A program made the translations under genes and the position numbers. A stretch of DNA of 64,000 bases, from assembly GCA_008360975.2 (NCBI GenBank), contig CM039202.1, positions 4,660,128 through 4,724,127 of the forward strand, read 5' to 3'. Position 1 is the first letter of the stretch. Every line of letters starts with the position of its first letter. This DNA comes from Lichenostomus cassidix. Lineage: Eukaryota > Chordata > Aves > Passeriformes > Meliphagidae. A model generated the notes under the pieces. It did not search any database. It was not told where the DNA came from and saw only the letters and a list, made by a program, of their open reading frames with translations. Positions 63,081 through 64,000 of this stretch are shown here, in pieces.

Positions 63081-63147
63081 GGCTGTCCTCTGTTTACAAA
63101 CAGCAGTGGTTTGCCATGCTCAGAGCAGAACAAGACAATGATATTGG
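50420..63147 (+). CDS. GMCL1: GMCL1, germ cell-less homologue 1 (exons 1-10; 3' end beyond window)
   Basis: BTB-BACK protein related to Drosophila germ cell-less, a nuclear-envelope CUL3 ubiquitin-ligase adaptor. Exons join in phase: 50420-50595, 51057-51180, 53922-54018, 54326-54423, 54892-55004, 57482-57547, 57730-57814, 58002-58092, 58278-58418 and 63078-63147, giving residues 1 to about 354. The N terminus [12 protein letters not shown] could be N-myristoylated. Basic clusters KRKR (28-31) and RRKKLK (58-63) look like nuclear localisation signals, and an acidic [11 protein letters not shown] stretch lies between them. The BTB fold spans about 70-180 ([57 protein letters not shown]). A BACK-like region follows. 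The N-terminal stretch is about 30 residues shorter than in mammals. Confidence 0.96.
51057..51180 (+). CDS. GMCL1: GMCL1 coding exon 2 (BTB start), with GC donor
   Basis: The acceptor is TTTTTACTAG. It encodes residues 60-100, [12 protein letters not shown]... to ...LHKIYLCQ. The intron starts GCAAGT after CAG (51181), a GC-AG intron with otherwise perfect donor consensus. Confidence 0.96.
51181..53921 (+). other. GMCL1 intron 2 (GC-AG)
   Basis: 2,741 bp. It holds a C15 run (51263-51277) and a T run (about 53511-53526). Open frames inside it (for example 52248-52874 minus, 208 codons) show no recognisable domain. No mobile element is identified. Confidence 0.8.
51263..51277. repeat. C15 homopolymer
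   Basis: Fifteen consecutive Cs in GMCL1 intron 2, a likely length-variable and error-prone tract. Confidence 0.95.
53922..54018 (+). CDS. GMCL1: GMCL1 coding exon 3
   Basis: The acceptor is CTCATACAG and the donor is GTAAGT. It encodes residues 101-132, [15 protein letters not shown]... to ...QNIDVE, part of the BTB domain. Confidence 0.97.
54065..54110. repeat. Perfect 16-bp inverted repeat (hairpin)
   Basis: AAGTTAAACCTCATGG (54065-54080) and its exact reverse complement (54095-54110) are separated by 14 bases, in GMCL1 intron 3 about 47 bp after exon 3. Confidence 0.95.
54326..54423 (+). CDS. GMCL1: GMCL1 coding exon 4
   Basis: The acceptor is CCCTTTGCAG and the donor is GTAAGT. It encodes residues 134-165, [15 protein letters not shown]... 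to ...AACMLQL, the end of the BTB domain. Confidence 0.97.
54892..55004 (+). CDS. GMCL1: GMCL1 coding exon 5
   Basis: The acceptor is CTCCCTGCAG and the donor is GTAAGA. It encodes residues 166-202 plus two bases, [14 protein letters not shown]... to ...GLDSVKK. Confidence 0.97.
55005..57481 (+). other. GMCL1 intron 5
   Basis: 2,477 bp, most of it filled by a long minus-strand CR1 (55087 to about 56700). The remaining 56.7-57.48 kb is ordinary AT-rich sequence, part of which may be a more diverged 5' continuation of the same element. Confidence 0.8.
55087..56700 (-). mobile_element. Long CR1 LINE copy with broken reverse transcriptase
   Basis: Read on the minus strand, CR1 pol pieces appear in order in different frames. 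56352-56137 has [18 protein letters not shown], 56026-55745 has [11 protein letters not shown] and FADN, and 55611-55411 has [13 protein letters not shown]. Frameshifts separate them, and the catalytic FADD is FADN. The 3' end (TAGAATCATAGAATCATC read on plus, from 55110) is followed on the element's strand by A16 (T run 55087-55102). The 5' limit is approximate and could reach 56.95 kb. Confidence 0.9.
57482..57547 (+). CDS. GMCL1: GMCL1 coding exon 6
   Basis: The acceptor is TTCCATACAG and the donor is GTACTG. It encodes residues 204-224, [15 protein letters not shown]... to ...LFKEL. Confidence 0.96.
57730..57814 (+). CDS. GMCL1: GMCL1 coding exon 7
   Basis: The acceptor is TTTTTTTTCAG and the donor is GTACTT. 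It encodes residues 226-253, [15 protein letters not shown]... to ...VYTALKK. Confidence 0.96.
58002..58092 (+). CDS. GMCL1: GMCL1 coding exon 8
   Basis: The acceptor is TTTTGCCCAG and the donor is GTAGGA. It encodes residues 254-283, [15 protein letters not shown]... to ...WFAERRR. Confidence 0.96.
58278..58418 (+). CDS. GMCL1: GMCL1 coding exon 9
   Basis: The acceptor is GTGTTGCAG and the donor is GTGAGT. It encodes residues 285-330, [14 protein letters not shown]... to ...ERDALLPS, including the conserved [15 protein letters not shown]. Confidence 0.96.
58419..63077 (+). other. GMCL1 intron 9
   Basis: 4,659 bp. It holds a CR1 copy directly after exon 9 (58426-58926). The rest (58.9-63.05 kb) is AT-rich with no gene or element I can identify. 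It ends in the T26 tract at the exon 10 acceptor. Confidence 0.8.
58426..58926 (+). mobile_element. CR1 LINE 3' portion
   Basis: Plus-orientation CR1: TTCAGTTTTGGGCCTCTCAC, GGGACAGAGCTGGGAAAGGG, GGATATTGGGAAAATTCATT, GTGGCACTTGGGGACATGGG, ending TTCTGTGATTCTAC. It is the same subfamily as the copy at 43590-44478 and shows that element's uninterrupted junction. A 193-codon antisense open frame (58946-58365) is a shadow of this repeat. Confidence 0.93.
63078..63147 (+). CDS. GMCL1: GMCL1 coding exon 10
   Basis: The acceptor AG follows 26 consecutive Ts (63050-63075), and the donor is GTAGGT. It encodes residues 332-353, [15 protein letters not shown]... to ...EQDNDI, plus two bases of a glycine codon. 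This is the last GMCL1 exon in the window; about 150 residues of the family protein remain beyond 64000. Confidence 0.95.
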
Positions 63148-64000
63148 GTAGGTATGCTACAGGCTTTCCTTTATTTCTTTCTTAAATTAGAAACCTTCCT
63201 CTCATAAATACTGACATGATTAATTTTGGAGTTTACATTAAAAGGAGGGGGGAAGCATACTCCAGTGCTTTTAAATTGTTGCTCTCTGTGGAGCTCTGTT
63301 CCCTTGGGCTGGCTGGTCTTCCATCCTTCAACCAGTAGAACTCTGGAAAATTGGTGTAATGGGACCAGAGGGAAATGCTGGGTGGGGGACACATGTTCTG
63401 TATTTCCTTTGTGATGGTTAATGCTTCTCACTAGTACTTTGCCTGGAAATACATGTTGAGGCTGTCAAAAGGTAATTTATGAGCCTTCCATTTTAGGAAT
63501 ACTTCGGGACAGTACTGCAGATGGAGAAGCCTGCCCTGGCCCCTTCCCCCAGGCTGGGGGACAGGAGGCTGTGGGGAGCTGCAACTGCGTTGGTGAAGGA
63601 GGCAATCTGTCATTTTTTATCTGTCATTTTTTACCTTTACTCCTGCCCCTCCCACGCTGGCCTCCCAGCACCTAGCAGGGTTCTGCATCCTCTCACCTCC
63701 CTTGACCTCACTCCTTTCTAATTTCACTGCCTTTCCCCCTCAGTGTTACGTTCCGTAGCTCTCCACTGCCAGTGCTCCAGCTTTTCCCAGTAGATCTTCC
63801 TTCTCCACTGCTAAGACCCCGTTCTCTCCGTAATCCTCCAGTTCTATCTCTTTTGTCCCCTTCCTACACTGTGTGCTGCACTGTGCTGGCATTGCTTGCC
63901 AGTGAGAGAATTCCATGAGACCTCCGAGCATGTGAGTGTCATTTCTGTGCCCCCCAAAGGCTGGTGTGTGGCTATGCTTTGTGTGGCTGGTGCCTGTGAT
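63148..64000 (+). other. GMCL1 intron 10, partial
   Basis: Starts GTAGGT. I searched the 850 bp for the next GMCL1 exon and found no convincing match. There are no other recognisable features. Confidence 0.7.

Overview
This window is vertebrate genomic DNA, almost certainly from a bird. It has multi-exon genes with GT-AG introns, CpG-island promoters and many fragments of CR1 retroposons (a LINE family abundant in birds and reptiles) with ATTCTGTG/ATTCTATG-type 3' ends. It also has one compact solo retroviral LTR. Three neighbouring genes can be read exon by exon: AAK1 on the minus strand, then ANXA4 and GMCL1 on the plus strand. This is the gene order of human 2p13. Nothing in the window looks bacterial, and I see no CRISPR array, no tRNA or rRNA gene and no operon. 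The species cannot be named from sequence alone; bird is well supported, songbird only a guess.

Region 1 to about 30.6 kb holds the 5' end of AAK1 (adaptor-associated kinase 1), read right to left. A CpG island lies at about 29.4-30.6 kb. Coding exon 1 is 29629-29467, followed by a first intron of about 24.9 kb, then coding exons 4598-4480, 2430-2322 and 217-75. Together they encode residues 1-178, up to and including the HRDLK catalytic loop. The rest of the kinase lies off the left edge. The introns hold decayed CR1 pieces, microsatellites and short tandem repeats.

Region 30.6-41 kb is a spacer between the divergent AAK1 and ANXA4 genes. It holds a CR1 piece (33.1-33.4 kb) and a second GC/CpG-richer patch (37.1-38.3 kb) that may carry an ANXA4 promoter and first non-coding exon. 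Region 41.0-49.5 kb is ANXA4. The start codon is the last three bases of a small exon (40972-41028), and eleven more coding exons end in TAA at 48020, for a complete 315-residue annexin. Its introns 6 and 8 hold CR1 copies, one of them split by a solo LTR. A roughly 140-bp segment that abuts the exon 3 acceptor also occurs 2 kb upstream.

Region 49.5-64 kb is GMCL1 (germ cell-less homologue, a BTB-BACK protein). A CpG island at 50.2-50.95 kb holds exon 1, and exons 2-10 run to 63147, giving residues 1 to about 354. The C-terminal exons lie past the right edge. Intron 2 is a GC-AG intron, intron 5 holds a long broken CR1 reverse-transcriptase fossil, and the exon 10 acceptor follows 26 uninterrupted Ts.

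The three proteins do not form one pathway. AAK1 acts in clathrin-mediated endocytosis, ANXA4 binds membranes in response to calcium, and GMCL1 is a CUL3 adaptor at the nuclear envelope/nucleus. I did not find a convincing new biological system. The most notable observations are the local duplication at the ANXA4 exon 3 acceptor, the nested LTR-in-CR1, the GC-AG intron, a perfect 16-bp hairpin and the extreme T26 acceptor.
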